Positions 27,389 to 35,043 of a stretch of 64,000 nt of DNA are shown one piece after another. Positions within the stretch are counted from its first letter, which is position 1; every line of letters starts with the position of its first letter. The notes beneath the pieces are model-generated. The model searched no databases and was not told the origin of the DNA. It saw nothing but the letters and a program-made list of their open reading frames with translations. A program made the translations under genes and the position numbers. Origin of the DNA: Phyllobacterium sp. YR531 (GTDB lineage Bacteria > Pseudomonadota > Alphaproteobacteria > Rhizobiales > Rhizobiaceae); the NCBI RefSeq assembly GCF_000282595.1, contig NZ_AKIZ01000041.1:1-64000 (forward strand). The letters run 5' to 3'.

Positions 27389-29674
27389 ATGAAGCAAGAA
27401 GGCTCGCTGCACACAATCAATCCGGATTTCAAACAGGCAAAGAAACTGTCTGGGCGCCGACGCGCAATCCGCCGTTTGGCACGCATTGTATCAATTGCTT
27501 TCGCAATTGCTGCTGTGGGATCGGCAGTGCATTTCATTCCGCGGTTTCTCGGTGAATCCGAAGATTTGACTGATCAGGCACTGGTCATTCCGGAAGGGGA
27601 AGTCATCGCTTCGGATAAAGAGGGTGATTTCGAGCTGGCGGCAACGGATGACAGGCGTGATGCGCTCTTGCTGCAAACGGTCAACAATGAAAAACCAAGG
27701 CCGCGCAAAAGTGAAATCCGCTTTCAGAAGAATGACAGCGGCTCGGAAATAAAGGGACCGATCTTTTACGTTTCGGATACAATGCTATCAGCTTCTGTGC
27801 GTCTGATGACGGCATTGCCTGCCACCCCGCAAGATTTCGCGCTTATGCAATCGGCTCAGGAGGCACCTCCAACCTCTGCAACACCAGTAAGCCAGCCGGA
27901 AGAGGGATCAATGCAGGGTGATACCGCTCCCACAGACGCTGGCTGGGAAGGTGCTGTATCGCCCAGAGAAACTGAACAGATCGGTCAAACTTCTCCGGGC
28001 AGTTCCAATAATATTGAAATCATTGATGAAAAGCAGCGCCCGCCGCAAAACCAGCAATATGTCATCAAGGTTCTTGCGGAGCGAAGCGTCACTGACGTTC
28101 TGACCGATGGACATACAACACCTGCTGAAAATGCTCATGTATCCGAAGCGGTTGCAAGACTTTTGAACATTCAACTGCTCCGCCCGGGTTATCTTGCCGT
28201 GTGGCGAACATCTGTTGTCGATCCGCAAAACCTGACGACGGCTCCAGTCCAACTTTCACTTTATGGAACCGAAGGTTTGATCGGCAGCGTGGCACGCGCC
28301 GATGACGGCACCTATCTGAGAATTGATGATCCCTGGAAGGATGAGAGCTGGACGGAGCTGGTGACTGGTGGCAAATCCGAAACCTCCGAACAAAACTTCC
28401 GCATCATGGATGGCATTTATAGTGCCGGGATACGCAACGATATTCCTGCCAATGTGGTCACTGAGACGATTACGCGAATGTCGCGTTTGTACGATCTGGG
28501 CAAGTTCATTTCTCCGCAAGACAAAGTCACGCTGCTCTATTCGGAAACGCCCCGCGACGAATTGAGCGAAAGTGGCCGTGTTCTTTACGTTTCCATCAAG
28601 CGTAGCGGGGAGACTTTGCAGTGCTATCTGCTTCGACCGGAGCGTGGTGGTGACTATTCGTGCATGACCGAAAGCGATACGACTTCAGGGCTGGGCGGTG
28701 CGGAAGGCTTTGTGCTGCCCGTGAAGGGCGTTTTCCGGTCAGGCTTTGGTCCGCGCGTTCATCCCATTTTGGGCTCGGTCAAGTTTCACGAGGGGGTGGA
28801 CTGGTCAGCACCCGCCGGCACACCGGTCTATGCGTCATTTGATGGCACCGTTTCCTTTGCCGGCACAAACGGTAATTTCGGCAACTTCATCAAGATCACA
28901 CATGCGGGTAACCGCGAAACGCATTACGCCCATCTGCAAGGGTTCGCTGGCAATATCGCAGTGGGAAAAGCGGTGAAAGCTGGCCAAATTATCGGCTTTG
29001 TTGGTTCCACAGGGCTGAGTACTGGTCCTCATCTGCATTTCGAACTGATCGCGAACGGCAGTTTGGTAGACCCTTTGGGTTCCAGTTACAGCGAAGTAGC
29101 ACTTGATGGAGAGGCAGCCAAACTCGTCCAGCGGATTATTCATGTCGAAAGCGGCGGTAATCCCAATGCTGCCAATCCTTTGTCATCTGCCAGCGGCCTT
29201 GGCCAATTCATCAACAGCACGTGGCTGCGTATGATGAATTCATACAGAGGCGATCTCGTTTCCAAGATGAGCGTAAGCGAATTGCTCGCCTTGAAGTTTG
29301 ACCCGACGCTTGCGACCGAAATGGTCATGAACCTTGCCAATGAAAACGAAGCAACGTTAAAGGCATCGGGAATACCCGGCACAGCCGGAAACCTCTATCT
29401 GGCGCATTTCCTTGGTGGTGGCGGCGCTGTTACCGTGCTTTCTGCAGCACCTGACACGCAATTGAGTTCGCTATTCGATCAGTCTGTATTTACCGCCAAC
29501 CCATTTCTTTATGGCAAAACGGCAGGATGGATTGTCGATTGGTCCAGCCGCAAAATGTCGGGCAGTGCAGGAGGGATGGTATCTCCCGTCTATCGCGAGG
29601 CGCGGATTAAAGCATCGCGATTCCGGCAGTACAGCTCTGCAATCGACGATATTCTTTCCAAGGTTCCTGGCTGA
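27389..29674 (+). CDS. Membrane-anchored peptidoglycan hydrolase with M23 endopeptidase and SLT lytic transglycosylase domains
   Basis: A 761-residue bitopic protein: a short basic cytoplasmic N-terminus, one transmembrane helix at about residues 30-50, and a long periplasmic part. The M23/LytM domain has the complete zinc set: His467 and Asp471 (HEGVD), HYAHL, and His548/His550 (HLHF). It is followed by an SLT-type domain with catalytic Glu587 (HVESGGNPNA) and GLGQF. Both active sites look functional, so it should cut both peptide and glycan strands. An in-frame TTG precedes the ATG by one codon. It follows the caspase gene by 55 bases and ends three bases short of the convergent tagH2. Confidence 0.9.
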   Translation: MKQEGSLHTINPDFKQAKKLSGRRRAIRRLARIVSIAFAIAAVGSAVHFIPRFLGESEDLTDQALVIPEGEVIASDKEGDFELAATDDRRDALLLQTVNNEKPRPRKSEIRFQKNDSGSEIKGPIFYVSDTMLSASVRLMTALPATPQDFALMQSAQEAPPTSATPVSQPEEGSMQGDTAPTDAGWEGAVSPRETEQIGQTSPGSSNNIEIIDEKQRPPQNQQYVIKVLAERSVTDVLTDGHTTPAENAHVSEAVARLLNIQLLRPGYLAVWRTSVVDPQNLTTAPVQLSLYGTEGLIGSVARADDGTYLRIDDPWKDESWTELVTGGKSETSEQNFRIMDGIYSAGIRNDIPANVVTETITRMSRLYDLGKFISPQDKVTLLYSETPRDELSESGRVLYVSIKRSGETLQCYLLRPERGGDYSCMTESDTTSGLGGAEGFVLPVKGVFRSGFGPRVHPILGSVKFHEGVDWSAPAGTPVYASFDGTVSFAGTNGNFGNFIKITHAGNRETHYAHLQGFAGNIAVGKAVKAGQIIGFVGSTGLSTGPHLHFELIANGSLVDPLGSSYSEVALDGEAAKLVQRIIHVESGGNPNAANPLSSASGLGQFINSTWLRMMNSYRGDLVSKMSVSELLALKFDPTLATEMVMNLANENEATLKASGIPGTAGNLYLAHFLGGGGAVTVLSAAPDTQLSSLFDQSVFTANPFLYGKTAGWIVDWSSRKMSGSAGGMVSPVYREARIKASRFRQYSSAIDDILSKVPG

Positions 29675-29677
29675 TCA

Positions 29678-30787
29678 TTATTTTTCGCCAGATGGTTCGC
29701 GGCCAATCTTATCGTCGTAAGCTTCCCCGAAATAGTGAAGAAAAACATCGAGGATACCATTTTCGTGTGGCAGGTTACGCTCGCTCCACGCTTTGACATA
29801 ACGGGTCCAGTAAGCTCCCTTACCGGAAAGCAGGGAGCCGGGTGTCGAAGCTTCTATTGCATCGGGGGATAGTTCGTTCAAAAGGCGGAATAAAGCGGTT
29901 TGCATCGCTTGAAATACTGCCTGCTCGTGCTGTTTCAGCTCGTCGATGGCCTCGGTAAAGCTGTTGCCCGCATCGAGATATTCAAGCTTGTTTGCGCCAA
30001 ACAGCGCTGCCAGAGCAGTGGTCGGCTCCGGAATGAATTTCATAGGGTTGTTATTATTCGCCTTCAGCACCGTTTGCCGGGTGCTGCGAATGAGAGAACG
30101 CATTTCTGCTCGTGCCGTCAGCAATTGCGTCAGTCCCGGTACGACCGTGCGAAATATCTGTCCAAGCTGTTCGGCAAACTCATCGTCCTGACGGCCAGCG
30201 AGCGCTTCAGGATCGAGACCGGCGCCGCGGGCGAAATGTTCTATGAAGCGTTCCCGGGAGGTCCCGGTTTGTGGGGTGGCACTTGGTCGGGGTTTAACGA
30301 CCTGTTGCGGCTTCTCGGGAAGTGCTGGTGCAGATTGGTGGTTTTGCATCGTCGCGAGTTGATCAACTCCGAGGAACATTGTGCGATCCTCCATCTCGCG
30401 CAATGGACCTTCGGTGTTGAGAGGCATGACAACGGTTTGCTCAAAATCTGAAGGTTGGGACACCTTTACCGGCTTTTCAAAGAAAACCCGCAATTGATAG
30501 GGGCCGATCTCAATGAGATCACCAGCGGAAAGGACGCGCCGTGCACTTTTCTGCACCTCCTCGTCATTGATCAAAAGACCATTCGCCGAGAGGTCTTCTG
30601 CCCAGTAAGAGTCCTCATCATATTCAACTTTACAATGTGTGGTTGAAACGAAGCGGCTTCTGTCTGGCAAAGTCCAATCTGCTTCTTCAGCACGACCGAT
30701 CGTGAAATTACGCTGGTCAGATACATATTCCGGTATGACGTCGTCACCGTGCAAGGAACGGTTCTCCAGTCTCAACACCAATCGCAT
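29678..30787 (-). CDS. tagH: FHA-domain protein TagH/ImpI (canonical paralogue 2)
   Basis: A 369-residue cytoplasmic protein. The FHA domain (residues 1-105) shows FTIGRAEEADW, STTHC and the loop SANGLLIN, so phosphopeptide binding is likely. The C-terminal 190 residues match the TagH/ImpI domain well, with the hallmark NNPMKFIPEPTTALAALFG. In the threonine phosphorylation pathway this protein is the substrate or reader of PpkA and the binding partner of TagF. It is a single-gene leftward unit placed between two rightward units, away from the other tss genes. Confidence 0.92.
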   Translation of the reverse strand: MRLVLRLENRSLHGDDVIPEYVSDQRNFTIGRAEEADWTLPDRSRFVSTTHCKVEYDEDSYWAEDLSANGLLINDEEVQKSARRVLSAGDLIEIGPYQLRVFFEKPVKVSQPSDFEQTVVMPLNTEGPLREMEDRTMFLGVDQLATMQNHQSAPALPEKPQQVVKPRPSATPQTGTSRERFIEHFARGAGLDPEALAGRQDDEFAEQLGQIFRTVVPGLTQLLTARAEMRSLIRSTRQTVLKANNNNPMKFIPEPTTALAALFGANKLEYLDAGNSFTEAIDELKQHEQAVFQAMQTALFRLLNELSPDAIEASTPGSLLSGKGAYWTRYVKAWSERNLPHENGILDVFLHYFGEAYDDKIGREPSGEK

Positions 30788-30864
30788 CTGCTTCTCCGTC
30801 TGGCCTTGTTCTTCTATAATCTATCCAAATAAAGTGTTGAATACCAAGACTATAGTGGATTTGG

Positions 30865-31356
30865 ATGATAGATAGTGAATGCGGTTGGTCATATTTGATA
30901 AAGTTCGCAGGCTTGAAGCGGGGATTGCATCATTTGATACTTCGAAACCTCACTGTCACGTTTGCTTTGGCAGCTACATATACAATGTTGGCGCCGGTAG
31001 CGCCCGCCCTCGCAGCATTCACCGTTTGCAACCAAACCTCTGATATCGCCAATGTTGCCATCGGTGAACAGATAGAAGGCGAAATGCGAACGGAGGGCTG
31101 GTGGGCGATTGCGGCCAATCGTTGTGCAGATGTTATCAAGGTGAAACTTACCAACCGCTATATCTATGTTCATGCCGTTGATGTGCAGGGGCGCCCTGTT
31201 CTTAAGGGCAGCGTGACGTTGTGTGTTGATACCAAAAAATTTCAGATCATCGGCAAGGATACTTGCTGGCAGCGCAACCATCTGCGAGGACTGTTTACAG
31301 AAGTTGATACGCAATCTTCCGACAATTGGACCTTGTTCTTAAAAGATGGATCATAA
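30865..31356 (+). CDS. Secreted DUF1036 protein
   Basis: A protein of up to 163 residues whose mature part (AFTVCNQTSDIANVAIGEQ, WWAIAANRCADV, YIYVHAVDVQG, LCVDTKKF) is a DUF1036 domain with four or more cysteines likely to form disulphides in the periplasm. A hydrophobic signal (about residues 29-50, ending APALA) precedes it. The ATG at 30865 is listed, but a TTG at 30934 eight bases after GGGGA would give a more typical signal peptide. Function is unknown. It could be a periplasmic accessory or a secreted factor of the T6SS, since pppA and ppkA follow on the same strand. Confidence 0.8.
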   Translation: MIDSECGWSYLIKFAGLKRGLHHLILRNLTVTFALAATYTMLAPVAPALAAFTVCNQTSDIANVAIGEQIEGEMRTEGWWAIAANRCADVIKVKLTNRYIYVHAVDVQGRPVLKGSVTLCVDTKKFQIIGKDTCWQRNHLRGLFTEVDTQSSDNWTLFLKDGS

Positions 31357-31368
31357 AAGGAAAATCAA

Positions 31369-31413
31369 ATGCTTAAACAGATTTTCTTGAGTGAATGGAG
31401 CCGACACGTTTAA
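31369..31413 (+). other. 14-codon leader ORF overlapping the pppA start
   Basis: An ATG preceded by AAAAGGA at a normal distance opens a 14-codon frame (MLKQIFLSEWSRHV). Its TAA stop overlaps an in-frame pppA ATG (TAATG, 31411-31415). The layout is that of a translated leader feeding ribosomes to pppA, whose own Shine-Dalgarno sequence is poorly placed. Whether it is translated cannot be seen from sequence; it may be chance. Confidence 0.4.
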
Positions 31414-32171
31414 TGTATAGTGATGGCAAGCCGGCAATTTCAGGCGAGTGGTTCAATTCCCATGGCGCAACGCATACCGGGCGAGTACGTCCGGTAAATG
31501 AAGACAGGTTTTTGGCAAAGCCATCCAATGGTATCTGGCTCGTTGCTGACGGGATGGGGGGGCATTCGCATGGCGATGTTGCGGCCTCGATGATAGTGCA
31601 GGCAGCCGGTAAAATAGAAAAGCCTGCCAGTCATTTAGATCTCGTAGGTGATTTCCTTGGGCAAATGCATGGAGTGAACGAGGACATTCGCAATCTCGCC
31701 CGGGAACATGGGTTGGGTGTCATGGGCTCGACGGTGGTCGGCCTGCTTATCGCACAGGATCAGTTCTCAGCCGTCTGGGCGGGAGACAGCCGGCTTTATC
31801 TTAATCGCGGAAATCGCATGACCCAGTTGACCAAGGATCACTCCGAGGTTCAGCAGATGATCGATAACGGTACATTGGACGCTGCAACAGCAGCAAGCTC
31901 CAAGCGCAAGAACGTGATCTTGCATGCGGTTGGAGTTCGAGAGGTTCCTTATTTCGAAACCATCGACGGAGAGATAAGGGATGGGGATATTTTTGTTTTA
32001 TGCAGTGATGGTCTGACGGCGCATTTGTCGACGCCGGATATACAAGAGATTGTTTTGTCCCATCCAGCAGAACCTGCGTGTCAATTGCTGATAGAAACGG
32101 CTTTACAGCGCGGAGGCACGGATAATGTCACCGTAGTTATCGTCGAATATCGCGGAAGCAAGCAGTCATGA
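31413..32171 (+). CDS. pppA: PP2C-type Ser/Thr phosphatase PppA
   Basis: A 252-residue cytoplasmic PPM phosphatase with all metal motifs: RPVNEDRF, VADGMGGH, GDSRLYL, LCSDGL and GGTDNVTV. It is expected to remove phosphate from the FHA protein and switch the secretion system off, opposing PpkA. Two in-frame starts exist: ATG 31395 and ATG 31413. The latter overlaps the stop of the leader frame and is preferred. Its stop overlaps ppkA by four bases (ATGA), so phosphatase and kinase are made together. TagF at 16-17 kb carries a decayed copy of the same fold. Confidence 0.94.
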   Translation: MYSDGKPAISGEWFNSHGATHTGRVRPVNEDRFLAKPSNGIWLVADGMGGHSHGDVAASMIVQAAGKIEKPASHLDLVGDFLGQMHGVNEDIRNLAREHGLGVMGSTVVGLLIAQDQFSAVWAGDSRLYLNRGNRMTQLTKDHSEVQQMIDNGTLDAATAASSKRKNVILHAVGVREVPYFETIDGEIRDGDIFVLCSDGLTAHLSTPDIQEIVLSHPAEPACQLLIETALQRGGTDNVTVVIVEYRGSKQS

Positions 32172-34042
32172 GCCAGGATACCGGCAAAAGTGCGGGCAGT
32201 ATCAAACCCGGAACGCGATTGAACGATATTTACGAGATCACTGTGCTCTTGGCTGTCGGTGGCATGTCGGAGGTCTATAAGGGCCACAATATCCAGACGC
32301 TGGACGAAGTTGCTATCAAAGTGATCCTGCCGCATCTGGCCAGCGACGAACATGTTATTTCACTGTTCAAACAAGAAGCGTCGATTCTTAATTCCCTCGG
32401 GCATGATGCGATTGTCCGCTACCATGTCTTTTCAATTGATCGTGCCACTGGCACAGCTTATTTGACGATGGAACTGGTAGAAGGCCCGTCGCTATATGAG
32501 CGGATAAAAGAACGGCCTCTCAGCCTGGCAGAAGCTGCCAAATTGATCAGCCGTATCGCATCAGGTTTGAAAGTTGCGCATGGTCGCGGTGTCATTCATC
32601 GCGATATCTCGCTTGATAACATTATCCTGTCCGGCGGTAATGTCGAAGGCGCCAAGTTGATCGATTTCGGTATTGCCCGTCTTGGAATTGGCGGTGATAG
32701 AACACTGCTCGCCGGAAGCTTTGCCGGCAAGTACAACTATGTCTCCCCCGAACAGCTTGGGTTGTTTGGTGGTGAGGTGCATGAACCCAGTGATATTTAT
32801 AGTCTGGGGCTGGTTTTTGCCGCAGCCTTGCGGGGTAAGCCCATTGATATGAGCGGTACTCATGCGGATGTTGTACGCAAGAGGCAGTCGATCCCTGATC
32901 TTTCGACGATACACCCGGCGGCTCGAGCTATAATCCAACGAATGCTTCAGCCGAACCCGTCGCTCAGACCGAAGAAAGAGGAGATTATTGATGCCCTCAG
33001 GCCAATGATCGCTGCCAGTAGGGAGCCAACACTGCGCCGTTCGGGCAACTTGCCCGGCAGTACGCCGTTAGCGGGGTCCAGTCAGAGTAGTCCAACGCAG
33101 GGAGGGGCAGGTAAATGGATTGGTTCACTTATTCTCGTGCTAATCGTCGCGGGTGCCGGTTGGTTTGCCTATAAAAACCAAAGCCTGATCCAATCCTATC
33201 TGACTGCTAAAGCACCCGCACCGGAGCCCACTGCTGGCAAGTCAGATTTCAAGGTTGATGCTGATCCGGGTGCCGCTCCACCGGTGCCAGCACCGCCGGT
33301 ACCGTCAAAAACGGCAGAAGCTCATCGCCAGGAAAAACCGGCAGATCGGCCTATGGTTGAAGCGCCACCGAAGCCCGAACAACCCGCCACGCCATCAACA
33401 GAACCTGCGCAACCGGAGCAAACTCCAGCAAAACCGAATGACCCTCCACCGGCAGTTTTAGGCGAACTTGAATGGGTGCGGCAATTCTCCGGTGGTCCAT
33501 GCTTTTTCGCCAATAGCACCAAAACCGCACCTGAGAAAATCAATATTGAAGGCTTTGCGCCACGGGTAGAGCCATTTTACGAAATGGAGAGGGCGTTCCG
33601 CAGTGCGTTCAACTACGAGCCAACGATTCACGTTCGCCAAGTTTCTGCCGCTCAGTGCGATGCGGTCACTTACCTCAACAGCGCGAATGCCAATTCCGGT
33701 AGGCCGAAAATCGCGATGAAGAATGAGGTGCTTGGGGCAGGGGATGCTCTGACGGCGACAATCAGTGATGTGGAAAAAAATCAGCTATATGTCCTGTTGG
33801 TTCGCGACGACGGCGAGGTCGATATCGTGAACACAAAAAGCGGCGCTGATGGCAATTTTACATTGAATGTCAAGCTGGCAGCGCCAGCCAAGCAGGCCTC
33901 AATTCCCTATATGCTTATTGCTGTGGAGTCGGATGCAACGCTGGAAATAAAAGCTGGCAAGGACATTTTCAAAGATTTGGAAGCCATTCGCCAGCAAAAC
34001 AAGCCAATTGTTACGGTAAAATACCTCCGGCAACAGGGTTAG
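32168..34042 (+). CDS. ppkA: Membrane Ser/Thr protein kinase PpkA with a novel periplasmic domain
   Basis: A 624-residue kinase. The domain (about 20-275) has the glycine loop AVGGMSEVYKG, Lys51 in VAIKV, HRD 144-146 and DFG 166-168. The catalytic loop reads HRDISLDN, so the usual lysine after HRD is serine at 148. A transmembrane helix at about 316-334 is followed by a proline-rich linker and a periplasmic domain (residues about 430-620) with two cysteines, resembling none I can name except loosely DUF4384-like beta folds. It should phosphorylate the FHA protein in response to an envelope signal. It is convergent with tssG, overlapping by four bases. Confidence 0.93.
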   Translation: MSQDTGKSAGSIKPGTRLNDIYEITVLLAVGGMSEVYKGHNIQTLDEVAIKVILPHLASDEHVISLFKQEASILNSLGHDAIVRYHVFSIDRATGTAYLTMELVEGPSLYERIKERPLSLAEAAKLISRIASGLKVAHGRGVIHRDISLDNIILSGGNVEGAKLIDFGIARLGIGGDRTLLAGSFAGKYNYVSPEQLGLFGGEVHEPSDIYSLGLVFAAALRGKPIDMSGTHADVVRKRQSIPDLSTIHPAARAIIQRMLQPNPSLRPKKEEIIDALRPMIAASREPTLRRSGNLPGSTPLAGSSQSSPTQGGAGKWIGSLILVLIVAGAGWFAYKNQSLIQSYLTAKAPAPEPTAGKSDFKVDADPGAAPPVPAPPVPSKTAEAHRQEKPADRPMVEAPPKPEQPATPSTEPAQPEQTPAKPNDPPPAVLGELEWVRQFSGGPCFFANSTKTAPEKINIEGFAPRVEPFYEMERAFRSAFNYEPTIHVRQVSAAQCDAVTYLNSANANSGRPKIAMKNEVLGAGDALTATISDVEKNQLYVLLVRDDGEVDIVNTKSGADGNFTLNVKLAAPAKQASIPYMLIAVESDATLEIKAGKDIFKDLEAIRQQNKPIVTVKYLRQQG

Positions 34043-35043
34043 CTTGCAGCTTTGGTTGTTTTGTCCGGGTCAAAAACTGCGTCAACGCTGTCATTGGCAG
34101 CTGGGGCTTGGCGCACCCAAAGGTCCCAGCCAAGTCGCCCAACGGGCGATCCACTGTGCATACGGGCTTCCGGAATATCTTCTTTTGCAAGGATCAATTG
34201 TATTTCGAACGAAAGTGATGGGCCGCAATAGAGCCGCGTCAATTCTGTCAATTCGGCAAATTTTTTCTGGGCAGGCATCAATGACAGATATTCGCCATAA
34301 CGAAGTGGACCAATCGAGATGCGGATCGCACTCCTTCGGTCCGCATAGGATGATCCAGCTATTGCGGTTACGCCGAGTAAGGCATTTTCCTTTGCATCGC
34401 TGCTGAGTTGTGTTTGTTCCGACGTGTCCACGGACAGCCAGCGCTTTTGAAACTGGTGCACGGTCACTTGGTACCCAAGAAACTCGGCAAGCATGAGCCT
34501 CAGATTAGTTGCTGTGCGTCGTTGATTGGCAAAAAACCCCGAGAAATAGAGTGGAACCTCGGGCGGGATGACCAGCTGATCGACCAGCTTTGGAGAAGCC
34601 AAACCAAGCAGGGCATAAATGCTGCGCGTTACTTTGTTTTTCGGGCCGATGCCGAAAAGCTGGATAAGGCTTGATAGCCGATATTTTCGTGAACTCGCGA
34701 AGAATAACTCTCGCAGTTCTGCAGCAAAAATCTCAAGGAAATCAAAATAGCTTGAGCTACGCAGTCGTTTTTCATCAAGCGCGCGATCCGTATAAACAGC
34801 AGGTAATGCGGCGACAGGTCCAACCAGTCCGATGTAATTGGCCAGAATGTTGACTTTTCCGCCCTTTCGCTCCGCCGGAGAAAGTGCTGTCGCCACGTGA
34901 TTATGTGTGGCGTTGGACGTTAGAGATATCGAACTGGCTTTTTCACCAGCAAGCTCAAGCAACAACTGTGCTGCATCCGGATCGAACAGATGTGGCTCAG
35001 ACTCGAGCCGATCAATCAATGAGTGTTCGGAGGCATCACTCAA
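34039..35043 (-). CDS. tssG: T6SS baseplate protein TssG
   Basis: A 334-residue baseplate wedge protein (ImpH/VasB) that forms the TssE-TssF2-TssG complex. The core LIQLFGIGPKN and LYFSGFFANQRR is family typical. Translation starts at a TTG that overlaps the tssF stop (TTGA), so it depends on coupling. The N-terminus reads SLIDRLESEPHLFDPDAA. It is the last gene of the tssA-to-tssG leftward run and meets ppkA head-on. Confidence 0.95.
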   Translation of the reverse strand: MSDASEHSLIDRLESEPHLFDPDAAQLLLELAGEKASSISLTSNATHNHVATALSPAERKGGKVNILANYIGLVGPVAALPAVYTDRALDEKRLRSSSYFDFLEIFAAELRELFFASSRKYRLSSLIQLFGIGPKNKVTRSIYALLGLASPKLVDQLVIPPEVPLYFSGFFANQRRTATNLRLMLAEFLGYQVTVHQFQKRWLSVDTSEQTQLSSDAKENALLGVTAIAGSSYADRRSAIRISIGPLRYGEYLSLMPAQKKFAELTELTRLYCGPSLSFEIQLILAKEDIPEARMHSGSPVGRLGWDLWVRQAPAANDSVDAVFDPDKTTKAAS

